Part shown: positions 18,350-28,676 of the stretch, piece by piece
How the letters are laid out: the number at the start of each line of letters is the position of its first letter
Numbering within the stretch: position 1 is the first letter of the stretch
Assembly: GCF_900090195.1 (NCBI RefSeq)
Contig: NZ_LT607803.1
Span: 3,410,001-3,474,000 of the forward strand
Direction: 5' to 3'
Length of the DNA stretch: 64,000 nt
Origin: Variovorax sp. HW608
GTDB taxonomy: Bacteria; Pseudomonadota; Gammaproteobacteria; Burkholderiales; Burkholderiaceae_C
Notes under the pieces: model-generated
What the model was told of the DNA's origin: nothing
Seen by the model: only the letters and a program-made list of their open reading frames with translations
The model's database searches: none
Program-made: the position numbers and the translations under genes

Positions 18350-20452
18350 TTACTTGGTGCGAGCGGCGACGATCGCTTCTGCGACGTTGCGAGGCGCTTC
18401 AGCGTAGTGCTTGAACTCCATCGTGTACGTGGCACGTCCTTGCGACATCGAGCGCAGCGTCGTGGAGTAGCCGAACATTTCCGACAGCGGAACCTCGGCC
18501 CTGATGACCTTGCCGCCACCGACCATGTCGTCCATGCCCTGCACCATGCCGCGACGCGAGGACAGGTCGCCCATCACGTTGCCGGCGTAGTCTTCGGGCG
18601 TCTCGACTTCCACGGCCATCATCGGCTCGAGGATCACGGGGTTGGCCTTGCGGGCGCCTTCCTTGAAGCCGAAGATCGCAGCCATCTTGAACGCCATTTC
18701 GTTCGAGTCCACGTCGTGGTACGAACCGAAGTGCAGCGTGACCTTGACGTCGACCACCGGATAGTTGGCGAGCACGCCCTGAGTCAGTGCTTCGATGACA
18801 CCCTTCTCGACCGCGGGGATGTACTCGCGCGGCACCACGCCGCCCTTGATCGCGTCGACGAACTCGAAGCCCTTGCCGGCTTCGTTCGGCTCGAGCTTGA
18901 GCACGACGTGGCCGTACTGGCCCTTGCCGCCCGACTGGCGCACGAACTTGCCTTCGGCATCTTCAACCGTCTTGCGGATGGTTTCGCGGTAGGCCACCTG
19001 CGGCTTGCCGACGTTGGCCTCGACGCCGAACTCGCGCTTCATGCGGTCGACGATGATTTCGAGGTGCAGCTCGCCCATGCCGGAGATGATGGTCTGGCCG
19101 GATTCTTCGTCGGAACGCACGCGGAACGACGGATCTTCCGAGGCCAGGCGCTGCAGCGCAATGCCCATCTTTTCCTGGTCGGCCTTGGTCTTGGGCTCGA
19201 CGGCCTGCGAGATCACGGGCTCGGGGAACTCCATGCGCTCGAGGGTGATGACGGAATCCGGATCGCACAGGGTTTCGCCCGTGGTGACGTCCTTCAGGCC
19301 CACGCAGGCAGCGATGTCGCCGGCGCGGATTTCTTCGATCTCGAGACGCTCGTTCGCGTGCATCTGCACGATACGGCCGATGCGCTCCTTCTTGCCCTTG
19401 ACCGGGTTGTAGACGGTGTCGCCCTTGGCCAGAACGCCCGAATACACACGCACGAAGGTCAACTGGCCGACATAGGGGTCGGTCATCAGCTTGAACGCCA
19501 GGGCGGAGAACTTCTCGCCGTCGTCCGGCTTGCGGTTCACTTCCTTCTCGTCCTCGTCCGTTCCGCCGACGGGCGGAATGTCCAGCGGCGACGGCATGAG
19601 TTCGATCACGGCGTCGAGCATGCGCTGCACGCCCTTGTTCTTGAACGCGCTGCCGCACAGCATCGGCTGGATTTCGCCGGCGATCGTGCGGGTACGCAAG
19701 CCGAGCGTGATCTCGTCCTCGGTGAGGTCGCCCTCTTCGAGGTACTTGTTCATGAGCTCCTCGGAAGCCTCGGCCGCGCTTTCGACCATCTTCTCGCGCC
19801 ATTCCTTGGCTTGCTCCAGGAGCTCGGCCGGAATCTCCTTGAACTCGAACTTCATGCCCTGCGAAGCCTCATCCCAGATGATCGCCTTCATCTTGCGCAG
19901 GTCCACGACGCCCTGGAACTTGTCCTCGGCGCCGATCGGAATCACGATCGGAACGGGGTTCGCACGCAGGCGGTCGACCATCATCTGGCGCACGCGGAAG
20001 AAGTTGGCGCCGATGCGGTCCATCTTGTTCACGAACGCCAGGCGCGGCACCTTGTACTTGTTGGCCTGGCGCCAGACGGTTTCGGACTGGGGCTGAACGC
20101 CGCCGACCGAGTCATACACCATCACGGCGCCGTCGAGCACGCGCATCGAGCGCTCCACCTCGATGGTGAAGTCCACGTGCCCGGGGGTGTCGATGATGTT
20201 GATACGGTGCTCGGGGAAGGAGCGGTCCATGCCCTTCCAGAAGCAGGTCACGGCTGCGGACGTGATCGTGATGCCACGCTCTTGCTCCTGCTCCATCCAG
20301 TCGGTGGTCGCCGCACCATCGTGCACTTCGCCCAGCTTGTGGGTGACGCCGGTGTAGAAAAGGATGCGCTCGGTCGTGGTGGTCTTGCCGGCGTCGATGT
20401 GCGCCGAAATACCGATGTTGCGGTAGCGCTCGATGGGGGTCTTGCGTGACAT
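18350..20452 (-). CDS. fusA: Elongation factor G
   Basis: A 700-residue translocase GTPase of normal length. [20 protein letters not shown] is the P-loop region, [17 protein letters not shown] is G3 and [12 protein letters not shown] is G4; domains III-V follow with GMGELHLEI and the C-terminal [16 protein letters not shown]. It lies 83 bases after rpsG. Confidence 0.98.
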   Translation of the reverse strand: MSRKTPIERYRNIGISAHIDAGKTTTTERILFYTGVTHKLGEVHDGAATTDWMEQEQERGITITSAAVTCFWKGMDRSFPEHRINIIDTPGHVDFTIEVERSMRVLDGAVMVYDSVGGVQPQSETVWRQANKYKVPRLAFVNKMDRIGANFFRVRQMMVDRLRANPVPIVIPIGAEDKFQGVVDLRKMKAIIWDEASQGMKFEFKEIPAELLEQAKEWREKMVESAAEASEELMNKYLEEGDLTEDEITLGLRTRTIAGEIQPMLCGSAFKNKGVQRMLDAVIELMPSPLDIPPVGGTDEDEKEVNRKPDDGEKFSALAFKLMTDPYVGQLTFVRVYSGVLAKGDTVYNPVKGKKERIGRIVQMHANERLEIEEIRAGDIAACVGLKDVTTGETLCDPDSVITLERMEFPEPVISQAVEPKTKADQEKMGIALQRLASEDPSFRVRSDEESGQTIISGMGELHLEIIVDRMKREFGVEANVGKPQVAYRETIRKTVEDAEGKFVRQSGGKGQYGHVVLKLEPNEAGKGFEFVDAIKGGVVPREYIPAVEKGVIEALTQGVLANYPVVDVKVTLHFGSYHDVDSNEMAFKMAAIFGFKEGARKANPVILEPMMAVEVETPEDYAGNVMGDLSSRRGMVQGMDDMVGGGKVIRAEVPLSEMFGYSTTLRSMSQGRATYTMEFKHYAEAPRNVAEAIVAARTK

Positions 20453-20535
20453 GAAATTACTCCGTTAACGGATGAAAGCCCGCCCACCAATTCAGCGGGT
20501 CGGGCTTCCAGCCTGTCTGACTTATGTGACGATTC

Positions 20536-21009
20536 TTAGAAGCGGAAGTGACTGAACGCCTTGTTGGCCTCGGCCATGCGGTGCACTTCGTCACGCTTCT
20601 TCATGGCACCGCCACGGCCTTCCGTGGCTTCCATGATCTCGTTGGCCAGGCGCAGGGCCATCGACTTCTCGCCGCGCTTGCGGGCGGCTTCCTTGATCCA
20701 GCGCATCGACAGCGCCAGGCGGCGAACCGGGCGCACTTCGACCGGCACCTGGTAGTTCGCACCACCGACGCGGCGCGACTTCACTTCGACCATCGGCTTG
20801 ACGTTGTTGATGGCGATCGTGAAGGCTTCCACCGGGTCCTTGCCCGGGTTCTTCTTTTCGATCTGGTCGAGGGCGCCGTAGATGATGCGCTCTGCAACCG
20901 CCTTCTTGCCGCCTTCCATGATCACGTTCATGAACTTCGACAGCTCGACATTGCCGTACTTGGGATCCGGCAGGATTTCACGTTTGGGGACTTCGCGACG
21001 ACGTGGCAT
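20536..21009 (-). CDS. rpsG: 30S ribosomal protein S7
   Basis: A 157-residue S7 that nucleates folding of the 16S rRNA 3' domain. [20 protein letters not shown] is the usual start, and [17 protein letters not shown] and [17 protein letters not shown] are conserved. In E. coli S7 represses the str operon translationally. Confidence 0.97.
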   Translation of the reverse strand: MPRRREVPKREILPDPKYGNVELSKFMNVIMEGGKKAVAERIIYGALDQIEKKNPGKDPVEAFTIAINNVKPMVEVKSRRVGGANYQVPVEVRPVRRLALSMRWIKEAARKRGEKSMALRLANEIMEATEGRGGAMKKRDEVHRMAEANKAFSHFRF

Positions 21010-21152
21010 TTTTAAAACCTCTTTGCTTCAGTTGGCGCCGTTGCCGGCACCGCGAGAGCCAACAAAGAACTCTCACTTACTCGACCCAATGGCGGGTCAC
21101 TCCGTCCGATGCGCCAGCCAGGCGACCGAACACCGTTGAAACACGACCTCGA

Positions 21153-21530
21153 TCAGGCCTTCTTGGGACGCTTCGCGCCGTACTTGGAGCGAGACTGCTT
21201 GCGATCCTTGACGCCCTGCAGGTCCAGCGAACCGCGCACGATGTGATAGCGAACACCCGGCAGATCCTTGACACGACCGCCGCGAACCAGCACGACGCTG
21301 TGTTCCTGGAGGTTGTGGCCTTCGCCGCCGATGTAGGAAATGACTTCGAAGCCGTTGGTCAGGCGCACCTTGGCGACCTTGCGCAGCGCCGAGTTCGGCT
21401 TCTTGGGGGTCGTGGTGTAGACCCGGGTGCAGACGCCACGACGCTGCGGCGAGTTCTGCATGGCAGGGCTCTTCGACTTGGTCTTTTCGACCTCGCGACC
21501 CTGACGCACCAGTTGATTGATGGTTGGCAT
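21153..21530 (-). CDS. rpsL: 30S ribosomal protein S12
   Basis: The start is [12 protein letters not shown] at 21530; a 20-codon upstream extension has no family support. The 125-residue protein has Lys43 in [11 protein letters not shown] and Lys88 with Pro91 in [11 protein letters not shown], the wild-type residues at positions where streptomycin-resistance changes occur. It is the first gene of the str operon; the spacer to rpsG is 143 bases. Confidence 0.97.
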   Translation of the reverse strand: MPTINQLVRQGREVEKTKSKSPAMQNSPQRRGVCTRVYTTTPKKPNSALRKVAKVRLTNGFEVISYIGGEGHNLQEHSVVLVRGGRVKDLPGVRYHIVRGSLDLQGVKDRKQSRSKYGAKRPKKA

Positions 21531-21652
21531 GGATGAATAAGTCCCAAAACAAGTCCAACCCCAGCCAGATTCCTCGTCGCGACGTGACACGCGAGGGGGC
21601 CAGGAGATGAACGAAAACGTGAAACCCTTCGGATTTTTCCGAAAAGCTCTCG

Positions 21653-21661
21653 ATCATAGCA
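21653..21661 (-). promoter_or_regulatory. Extended -10 promoter of the str operon
   Basis: On the minus strand the sequence reads TGCTATGAT (21661-21653), an extended -10 element; no good -35 hexamer lies upstream. The leader of about 115 bases to rpsL holds a small hairpin TTCGG/CCGAA (21628-21643). The position 123 bases before rpsL fits the main promoter of the str operon. Confidence 0.5.
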
Positions 21662-21695
21662 CACCCCCGGGCCGCGCCGGCCGAAGGAGCAACAG

Positions 21696-22865
21696 CTACT
21701 TTATCCAGAGGCGGATTGCATCCCAGGCTCGCCCGAGCACGCTCGCTTGCTCCACGGGCTCCAGGGCGACCAGCGGGACTTCCGCGACCGGCTCGTCCGC
21801 GAGGGTGACCTTGAGCGAGCCGATCGGCTGGTACTTGGTGAAGGGCGCCACCAGCGGTTCGGGCCGCGCCACCTGCGTCTTGATCTTGCCCGCGGTACCC
21901 GCGGGAACCGCCACGACGATCGGGTTCGGCCGGCCCAGCTTGACGGTGCTTTCCTTGCCCTTCCACACCGGCGGCGTCGCGACGGGCTGATTCGCGTCGA
22001 ACAGGCGCACGGCGTCGAACGCGGTGTAGCCCCAGTTCAGCAGCTTCTGCGATTCGTTGGCGCGCGCGTTCTCGCTGGCGGCACCCAGGACGATCGACAG
22101 CAGGCGCCGGCCACCGCTCAGGTTCGGGAAGTCGCGCTTGGCCGTCACGACCATGCAATAGCCGGCGCCGTCGGTATGGCCGGTCGTCAGGCCGTCGACC
22201 GTCGGATCGCGGAAGAGGAGCACGTTGCGGTTGGTGTCGTTGGTCGACGGCGCGCCCGGCAGGCGGTACTTCTTGATCGCATAGAAGTACATGTACTGCG
22301 GGAAGTCGCGCATCAGCCGCGTCGCCAGGGTGCCGAGATCGCGCGCGGTGGTCATGTGGCCCGGCGCGGCCAGACCCTCCGGGTTCTTGTACGTGGTGTT
22401 CTTCAGCCCGAGCACCCTTGCCTGCTCGTTCATCAGTTCGACGAAATGCTCGACCGTGCCGCCGACGCCTTCTGCCAATGCAATGGTCGCGTCATTGGCC
22501 GACTGGACGATCAGCCCCTTGAGCAGATCCTCGACCGGAACCTGCATCTTCGGATCGATGAACATCCGGGAGCCCGGCATCTTCCAGGCGCGCGTGCTGA
22601 CCGGCAGGGTCTGCTGCAGCGTGATCTTCCCGGACTTCAGGGCGTCGAAGACCAGGTAGGCGGACATCAGCTTGGTCAGCGAGCCCGGTTCCACCGGGCT
22701 GTCGATGTCCTTTTGCGCCAGCACCTGGCTCGCCGTCACATCCAGCAGCAGGTAGTTTCGCGCGGCGATTTCCGGCGCTGCGGGCACCTGCGCGACGGCG
22801 ACGATGCAAAAGGAAAGGGCAGCAGCGACCGCGAACGCACGCAGCGCCGTGATGAAGCGACTCAT
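21696..22865 (-). CDS. dacC: D-alanyl-D-alanine carboxypeptidase (PBP5/6 family) with altered KTG motif
   Basis: A 389-residue exported penicillin-binding protein that would trim the terminal D-Ala of peptidoglycan pentapeptides. It has a signal peptide (about 1-25), the SxxK motif SLTK (Ser62, Lys65), the SAN motif (122-124), a PBP5-type C-terminal beta domain, and an amphipathic end (LGRAWDAIRLWIK) that could anchor it in the membrane. The third motif, normally KTGHT, reads TTGHT here (Thr227, codon ACG at minus-strand 22187-22185) while the surrounding DGL and DGAGYCM are normal. That Lys is usually needed for activity, so the enzyme could be impaired or specialised. Confidence 0.9.
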   Translation of the reverse strand: MSRFITALRAFAVAAALSFCIVAVAQVPAAPEIAARNYLLLDVTASQVLAQKDIDSPVEPGSLTKLMSAYLVFDALKSGKITLQQTLPVSTRAWKMPGSRMFIDPKMQVPVEDLLKGLIVQSANDATIALAEGVGGTVEHFVELMNEQARVLGLKNTTYKNPEGLAAPGHMTTARDLGTLATRLMRDFPQYMYFYAIKKYRLPGAPSTNDTNRNVLLFRDPTVDGLTTGHTDGAGYCMVVTAKRDFPNLSGGRRLLSIVLGAASENARANESQKLLNWGYTAFDAVRLFDANQPVATPPVWKGKESTVKLGRPNPIVVAVPAGTAGKIKTQVARPEPLVAPFTKYQPIGSLKVTLADEPVAEVPLVALEPVEQASVLGRAWDAIRLWIK

Positions 22866-22887
22866 GGGGATGAGAGAGGCGAAAAAC

Positions 22888-23520
22888 CTAGCCCGCGCGC
22901 AGATGGCGGACCACGAGATTCTTGAGCAGCGGCAATTGTCCGTGAAAGAAATGACCGCCCCCGGGAACGACTGTGACAGGAAGTGTCTGCGGACGCGCCC
23001 AGTCCATCACCGCAGCGAGCGGCACGGTGTCGTCCTGCTCGCCGTGCACGACGAGGGTGCGCTCATGCCAGGCCGGCGGCACCGCCGCAACCGCGAAACG
23101 CGCCGCCGCCGTGCCGACCAGCACGATATGCCGGATATCGCGGGATGCGGCCAGTTTCTCGATGGCCCGGCTGGCAACGAAGGCGCCGAACGAAAACCCG
23201 GCGATCGCCAGCGGCCCGTCGTGCGCCACCTGGTCGATCACCGAAAGCAGGTCCTCGTACTCGCCGCGCCCTTCGTCGTGCACGCCCTCGCTGGCGCCGA
23301 CGCCGCGGAAGTTGAAGCGCACGGCGGTCCACCCGCAGCTCACGAACGCGCGAGCCAGGGTCTGGACCACCTTGTTGTCCATGGTGCCGCCGAAGAGCGG
23401 ATGCGGATGGGTGATGACCGCAACGCCGAGCGCCGGCGTGCCGTCGGCCGCCGGATCGCGAAGCGCTTCGATGGCGCCGGCCGCGCCCTTGAGCTTTAGC
23501 TTTTCCGTACGTGAATTCAT
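22888..23520 (-). CDS. Alpha/beta hydrolase (DUF-type small hydrolase)
   Basis: A 210-residue cytosolic protein without a signal peptide. It has VITHPHPLFGGTMDNKVVQTLARAF near the start, the nucleophile elbow GFSFGAF (Ser about 119), and late VVHGEQDDTVPLAAV (Asp) and GGGHFFHG (His), completing a catalytic triad. The substrate is unknown. Proteins of this type often lie near dacC and a 2Fe-2S ferredoxin in Burkholderiales, as here. Confidence 0.85.
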   Translation of the reverse strand: MNSRTEKLKLKGAAGAIEALRDPAADGTPALGVAVITHPHPLFGGTMDNKVVQTLARAFVSCGWTAVRFNFRGVGASEGVHDEGRGEYEDLLSVIDQVAHDGPLAIAGFSFGAFVASRAIEKLAASRDIRHIVLVGTAAARFAVAAVPPAWHERTLVVHGEQDDTVPLAAVMDWARPQTLPVTVVPGGGHFFHGQLPLLKNLVVRHLRAG

Positions 23521-23534
23521 GGCGGCCCGATGCT

Positions 23535-23888
23535 TCAGCGCCCGACGTTGGGCGGGAGCAGCAGACGCTCGACCACCTGGCCGTTCTTGAGGTGGGAATC
23601 GACGATCTCGTCGATGTCGTTCTCGTCGACGTAGGTGTACCAGACCGCTTCCGGATAGACGACCGCCACCGGCCCGCCCGCACAGCGATCCAGGCAGCCG
23701 GCCTTGTTGACGCGGACCTTGCCGGGCCCGGCAAGACCTTCGGCCTTGACGCGCAGCTTGCAGCGCTCGAACCCTTGCTGCGCGTTGTGCTTGGAGCAGG
23801 AATCCTCGTCGCCCTTGCGCTCGTTCAGGCAGAAGAAGATGTGTCGGCCGTAGTAACCCTTCGGCGCCGGTGCGTTGGAACTGGACAT
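23535..23888 (-). CDS. Thioredoxin-like 2Fe-2S ferredoxin
   Basis: A 117-residue protein with the cysteine pattern of (2Fe-2S) thioredoxin-like ferredoxins: FFCLNERKGDEDSCS near residue 20-30 and AGCLDRCAGGPVAVVYP near 65-75. Such proteins carry electrons in the cytoplasm; the partner is unknown. It ends 14 bases before the hydrolase gene and the two may be cotranscribed. Confidence 0.9.
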   Translation of the reverse strand: MSSSNAPAPKGYYGRHIFFCLNERKGDEDSCSKHNAQQGFERCKLRVKAEGLAGPGKVRVNKAGCLDRCAGGPVAVVYPEAVWYTYVDENDIDEIVDSHLKNGQVVERLLLPPNVGR

Positions 23889-23940
23889 CGAGGCATTTTA
23901 GGGAGCGATGCCCGGCGGATGCTCCAGCAGGGTCGTGCCA

Positions 23941-25053
23941 TCAGCCGTTTCGCGGCCGGCCTGAAAGCACCATCAGCACGTAGCCGAGCGTCGCGAACGG
24001 CCAGATCCAGCCCAGCCATTGCGCCACCCCGTGGAAGCGGATGAAGCGCCCCTGCTCCCAGGTCGCGAGGGTCTGCGCGAAGTAGGCGCTTTCGGGCGCC
24101 TGGTTCAACAGGCTCAGGTGCACCATCAGGGCGATGAGCAGCAGCGCGGCGCAGAACCTCCTGGACGCGCGCACCAGCAGGACACCGAAGAACAGCGCCG
24201 CGGCGATGCCGATCTGCACCGGGAGGCTGAGCCACGCCCACGCGTGCTCGGGTCCGTAGCTCAGGGCCGCCGACAGCGCGCTCGCCGCGATGCCGGCCAG
24301 GAGCGTCGCCGGCAGCAGGATGGCGCGCCGGGCGACCGAGCGCGTGACCAGGAAGCCGAGGAGACAGGGAACCAGCGCGCCGAGCATCACGCAGAACGCC
24401 TCCACGCCGGGCACCAGCGGTTCGAGTTCGAACTGCCGCACCGGCAGCCAGTCGATGAAAGGCGTGTCGACGAGCCATTCCGAGATCGCGGATTCAACCC
24501 GCTCGAACACCTGGCCGAGGCCGAAGGTGACCGCGGCGGGAAACAGAAGGGCCGGCGGCCAGAGGGCCAGCAGGACCAGCCCGCCCCGCGCGTCTTCCAC
24601 GAACCAGTTGGCACGTGCGCGCTGCCAGTGGGCCACCAGCCCAAATCGCTCGAACGCGGCCGCCAGCAACGCGCCGACGAAGGTGCCGAGGGTGTTCAGC
24701 CCCAGGTCGACGTTGGAGGGGACGCGCGACGGCAGATAGCTCTGCAGGGTTTCCATCGCGAATGAAATCGCGCCGCCCGCCAAGGTCGCGCGGAACACCG
24801 CGCCCATCGCCGAAGCATCAGGCCGCGAGCGCAGCAGCGCCACGGCGACCAGGAAGCCGAGCGGCATGTAGCCGACGACGTTGATCCCGAAATCGAAGCC
24901 GGTCCACCACCTCGGCCACGGCGCGGCCAGATAGGCCCACGGCGCGATCCCCTGGTCGCGCCAGTCCGCGAACGGATAGAGGCTCGCATAGACGATGAGA
25001 ACCGCATACGCCAAGGCCAGCGGCAGCGCGATGGACTTGTGCTGCGTTTCCAC
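23941..25053 (-). CDS. VanZ-family membrane protein
   Basis: A 370-residue polytopic membrane protein with about eight hydrophobic segments. The N-terminal half has the VanZ pattern: YPFADWRD..., then NVVGYMPLGFLVAVAL and LETLQSYLPSRVPSNVDLGLNTLGTFVGALL. The role of chromosomal VanZ proteins is not firmly known; some affect glycopeptide sensitivity or stress. It starts five bases after the hemJ stop and is probably in one operon with it. Confidence 0.85.
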   Translation of the reverse strand: METQHKSIALPLALAYAVLIVYASLYPFADWRDQGIAPWAYLAAPWPRWWTGFDFGINVVGYMPLGFLVAVALLRSRPDASAMGAVFRATLAGGAISFAMETLQSYLPSRVPSNVDLGLNTLGTFVGALLAAAFERFGLVAHWQRARANWFVEDARGGLVLLALWPPALLFPAAVTFGLGQVFERVESAISEWLVDTPFIDWLPVRQFELEPLVPGVEAFCVMLGALVPCLLGFLVTRSVARRAILLPATLLAGIAASALSAALSYGPEHAWAWLSLPVQIGIAAALFFGVLLVRASRRFCAALLLIALMVHLSLLNQAPESAYFAQTLATWEQGRFIRFHGVAQWLGWIWPFATLGYVLMVLSGRPRNG

Positions 25054-25058
25054 AGCGT

Positions 25059-25487
25059 TCAGAAGGGTTTGACGACGACCAGCACGACGATTGCGAGCAA
25101 AAGCAGCACCGGGAGTTCATTGAACCATCGATACCAGCGATGACTGTGCCTGTCTTCTCCCGAGGCCAGCCGGCGCAGAAGCACGCCGCAGCCGTGGTGA
25201 TAGCCGATCACGACCAGCACCAGCGCGAGCTTCGCGTGCATCCAGCCATTGCCCGGCCCCCGGCCTATGCCGTAGCCGAGCCACAGCCAGAGACCGAATC
25301 CCACCGCGGGCACGGCCAGGAAGGTGGTGAAGCGGAACAGCTTGCGCGCCATCAGCACGAGCCGGGCGCGTTCCGCCACCGACTCCGGCGCGACCATGGC
25401 CAGGTTCACGAAGATCCGCGGCAGATAGAACAAGCCGGCGAACCAGCTGGCGATGAAGACGATGTGCAGCGACTTGACCCAAAGCAT
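25059..25487 (-). CDS. hemJ: Protoporphyrinogen oxidase HemJ (CopD/UPF0093 family)
   Basis: The start MLWVKSLHIVFIASWFAGLFYLPR (25487) is chosen because the family begins this way; the longer frame to 25592 crosses the terminator hairpin upstream. The 142-residue protein has four membrane segments, the conserved His8, and the WMHAKLALVLVVIGYHH motif with the conserved Lys. HemJ oxidises protoporphyrinogen IX to protoporphyrin IX in the inner membrane. Its neighbour on the other strand is hemB, an earlier step of the same pathway, which supports the call. Confidence 0.85.
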   Translation of the reverse strand: MLWVKSLHIVFIASWFAGLFYLPRIFVNLAMVAPESVAERARLVLMARKLFRFTTFLAVPAVGFGLWLWLGYGIGRGPGNGWMHAKLALVLVVIGYHHGCGVLLRRLASGEDRHSHRWYRWFNELPVLLLLAIVVLVVVKPF

Positions 25488-25540
25488 GGTGCGGCAGTTT
25501 AGTGGCCGGCTCCGGGCCCGACGCCGGCCGCTCGCGCGGG

Positions 25541-25643
25541 CAAAAAAAAGCCCGGCGTCTGAACGCCGGGCGGGAAGCCCTTTTGCTGTCACACATCAAG
25601 GCACCCGCTCAGGGAGGAAAAGCGGGGAGCGGCAAGCCGCCCA
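25541..25643 (-). ncRNA. Candidate small RNA or attenuated hemJ leader ending in a strong terminator
   Basis: A promoter (25650-25678) and an intrinsic terminator frame a segment of about 103 bases without an ORF. The terminator is a nine-base stem (GCCCGGCGT at 25550-25558 with 25563-25571) followed on the minus strand by eight T (25549-25542). The segment also contains GGGCGGCTTGCCGC, which can form a hairpin, and CCCGCT/AGCGGG arms. It lies 54 bases before the hemJ start, so it is either a free-standing sRNA or a leader where transcription into hemJ-vanZ is attenuated. No Rfam family was recognised. Confidence 0.5.
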
Positions 25644-25649
25644 AGACAG

Positions 25650-25678
25650 AATTTAACAAAGGCAAAACAACCTATCAA
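25650..25678 (-). promoter_or_regulatory. Promoter for the hemJ leader / small RNA
   Basis: Minus-strand TTGATA (25673-25678) and TAAATT (25650-25655) are 17 bases apart, within a locally AT-rich stretch. The predicted start is near 25643. Confidence 0.5.
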
Positions 25679-25715
25679 GCTAACGGTGACTTTTTTTGTT
25701 CTTTCGGTCTACAGA

Positions 25716-25743
25716 TTGATGCTTCAGAGGCGCTGTCTGATAG
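25716..25743 (+). promoter_or_regulatory. Candidate hemB promoter
   Basis: TTGATG (25716-25721) and TGATAG (25738-25743) are 16 bases apart, 73 bases before the hemB ATG. An inverted repeat, AGAGGCGCTG (25726-25735) and CAGCGCCTCT (25788-25797), spans the -10 and the leader and could form a long-range stem. Pattern-based only. Confidence 0.35.
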
Positions 25744-26820
<1,077 letters not shown>

Positions 26821-26885
26821 GCGGACGACACTGCCGGCGCCCCGGCCACGGCGCCGGCGTCATGGACCCCACGGCAAGAGGCCTC

Positions 26886-28025
26886 ATGCGCATCTTCAAG
26901 ATCAACGGTACGCAGGTCACCGAACACGACGCGCTCGCGCCCATGGCTGCGCCGGGCGCCTGCGAGCAGGGCTACCTCTGGCTGTCGCTGACGCGGGACG
27001 AATTCCGCGCCTCGCTCGCCGAGGCGCAGGACGTGCTGCAGTCCCTGTGCAGCACGCATCTGGTCGACCTGCACGTGAGCGATCTGCTAAACGACCAGCT
27101 TCCCTCGCGCTACGACTACACCTCCCAGTACGACCTGCTGGTGTTTCGCCGGCTGGCGGCCTCCAACGGCCATCCGCCGTCCGAGCAGGCCGCGCCTGCC
27201 GCGCCGAAGACGGGGCCGACCGTGCTGCGGCGGATCGATACGCGACCGGTCGGCTTCGCGCTGTTCGATCGGGTGCTGCTCTCGGTCCATCCCGAAGACG
27301 GCGCGGTGCGCGATGCGTTCGCATCCAAGCTCCTTGCGGCGGCCGCACCCGGTGAACTCGGCGGCAGCGCGGCGCCGGCGCTCGACGTGCGGGCGGTTTC
27401 GGCGCGCATTCCCGCGAACCCGGCCGACCTCATGCTGCGCGTCGTCAACCACATCGTCGATGCCTATCTCGACCTGAGGCGCGAACTGACGCGCCAGCTC
27501 GATCACTGGCAGTCCGAACTGATCGACCCGAAGAGCCGCTTCAGCAACTGGGGCGCGTTGATGGAGGCCCGCCAATCGCTCCACCATCTGGGCGAAATCT
27601 GCGAAGACCAGCGCGCCTCGATCCAGGACTGGATCGACGCGCTCGAAACCCTGCCGGCCCCGGCCAGCGCCACGGCGCACCGGGAGCACGAGCTCGTCAT
27701 GATCCGCAGCCGGGACGTGCTCGAACACATCGAGCGCGTGGTCCACCACGTGCGGCGCCTCGAACAGAACGCCGAAACCGCGGTGCAGATGCACTTCAGC
27801 GTGCAGAGCCACCGCACGAACGACATCATGCGCGTGCTCACCGTGCTGACCGCGGTGTTCCTGCCGCTCAACCTGATCGCCGGCATCTTCGGGATGAATT
27901 TCGAGTTCATCCCGCTGATCCACAAGGCCGACGGCTTCTGGATCGCCATGGGGTCCATGGGCGCGATCGCGCTGGTGCTCGTGGTGGTCTTCTGGCGCAA
28001 GCGCTACCTGGCGCGCACGCGCTAG
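26886..28025 (+). CDS. CorA-family divalent cation transporter
   Basis: The start ATG at 26886 has AGAGG upstream; the open frame reaches back into hemB only as a shadow. The 379-residue protein has a long cytoplasmic alpha/beta and helical part and two C-terminal membrane segments, with the CorA signature GMN in LIAGIFGMNFEFIP between them and a basic end (WRKRYLARTR). It would carry Mg2+, Co2+ or Zn2+; CorA-like proteins with an EFIP rather than MPEL loop are sometimes Zn2+ transporters (ZntB). It follows hemB by 65 bases. Confidence 0.88.
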   Translation: MRIFKINGTQVTEHDALAPMAAPGACEQGYLWLSLTRDEFRASLAEAQDVLQSLCSTHLVDLHVSDLLNDQLPSRYDYTSQYDLLVFRRLAASNGHPPSEQAAPAAPKTGPTVLRRIDTRPVGFALFDRVLLSVHPEDGAVRDAFASKLLAAAAPGELGGSAAPALDVRAVSARIPANPADLMLRVVNHIVDAYLDLRRELTRQLDHWQSELIDPKSRFSNWGALMEARQSLHHLGEICEDQRASIQDWIDALETLPAPASATAHREHELVMIRSRDVLEHIERVVHHVRRLEQNAETAVQMHFSVQSHRTNDIMRVLTVLTAVFLPLNLIAGIFGMNFEFIPLIHKADGFWIAMGSMGAIALVLVVVFWRKRYLARTR

Positions 28026-28033
28026 TGCGAACG

Positions 28034-28073
28034 GAAAAAGAAAGAGCCGGACGGCGCTTTCGCACCGTCCGGC
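28034..28073 (-). terminator. Terminator after small exported protein gene (28094)
   Basis: Stem GCCGGACGG (28046-28054) with CCGTCCGGC (28065-28073); on the minus strand it is followed by a T-rich run (CTCTTTCTTTTTCC). It serves the minus-strand gene at 28094 and may also end the corA transcript from the other side. Confidence 0.8.
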
Positions 28074-28093
28074 CTTGGCAGGCGGGGGCCGGA

Positions 28094-28462
28094 TTACTTG
28101 GCCGCGGCTGCGCCTTCCTTCTGGGCCTGGACGCGCGGCTCGGCCGACTTGTTCATCGTCGAGATCACGCGGCTGTTGACGCGCGAACCGGCGGACACGT
28201 TCTGGTCGGGCGCATTGGCCGTGGCGACGGCGTCGGCGCGCACCGCCGCCTCATTGGCGACCGACTTGAACGGCTCGGCGCCGCGCGAACCGCGCGGGAT
28301 GTTCTGGTCGGCAGCGCCGGCGGCGCTCACGGCTTCCGTGTTCACTTCGCCGCGGCTCTTGGCCGAGACGGCGGCATGCACGCCGGTGTAGGTTTCAGCC
28401 TGGGCGCCAGCGGCGGCGAGGATCGAGAGAGCGGCAGCGGCGAGGATGTGCGAGGTCTTCAT
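28094..28462 (-). CDS. Small exported protein, paralog A of a tandem pair
   Basis: A 122-residue protein beginning MKTSHILAAAALSILAAAGAQA, a clear signal peptide, with AAGGA-like ribosome site upstream. The start at 28462 is chosen for this. The mature part starts ETYTGVHAAVSAKSRGEVN and is polar, Ala-rich and probably disordered; no domain was recognised. Its signal and first 25 mature residues closely match the next gene (28677-29021), so the two arose by tandem duplication. Each has its own terminator, so they can be expressed separately. Confidence 0.75.
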   Translation of the reverse strand: MKTSHILAAAALSILAAAGAQAETYTGVHAAVSAKSRGEVNTEAVSAAGAADQNIPRGSRGAEPFKSVANEAAVRADAVATANAPDQNVSAGSRVNSRVISTMNKSAEPRVQAQKEGAAAAK

Positions 28463-28627
28463 TTCAGTTCCTTTGGTTCGTCGGAGGTCGGGATCGTTTT
28501 CAACCCAGGCTCGCTGTCGCTGGCCTGTGCGGCAGAGTGTCCGGCGGAACACCTCAGGGAAAACACCGAGAAATGAGACACGGCGTTTCCGCGATCGAAA
28601 CAATCGCGAAAACGCCGAAAAGATGAA

Positions 28628-28655
28628 GGCGGGCCGCGCTTGCACGCGGCCCGCC
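28628..28655 (-). terminator. Terminator after small exported protein gene (28677)
   Basis: Stem GGCGGGCCGCG (28628-28638) with CGCGGCCCGCC (28645-28655), followed on the minus strand by a modest T-rich run (TTCATCTTTTC). A second imperfect hairpin lies at 28581-28615 in the spacer before paralog A. Confidence 0.7.
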
Positions 28656-28676
28656 CTGTTCCGAGCGAATCGGGGA

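Noticed and set aside
18407..20449. Long plus-strand ORF of 680 codons opposite fusA
   Set aside because: It is the reverse-frame shadow of fusA; composition is rich in His, Leu, Val and Asp as expected for antisense of a high-GC gene, and there is no domain or ribosome site.
25541..25680. 6S RNA
   Set aside because: The segment shares CCCTGAGC with E. coli 6S RNA, but it is only about 100 bases and shows no large central bubble or closing stem; the resemblance is too short.
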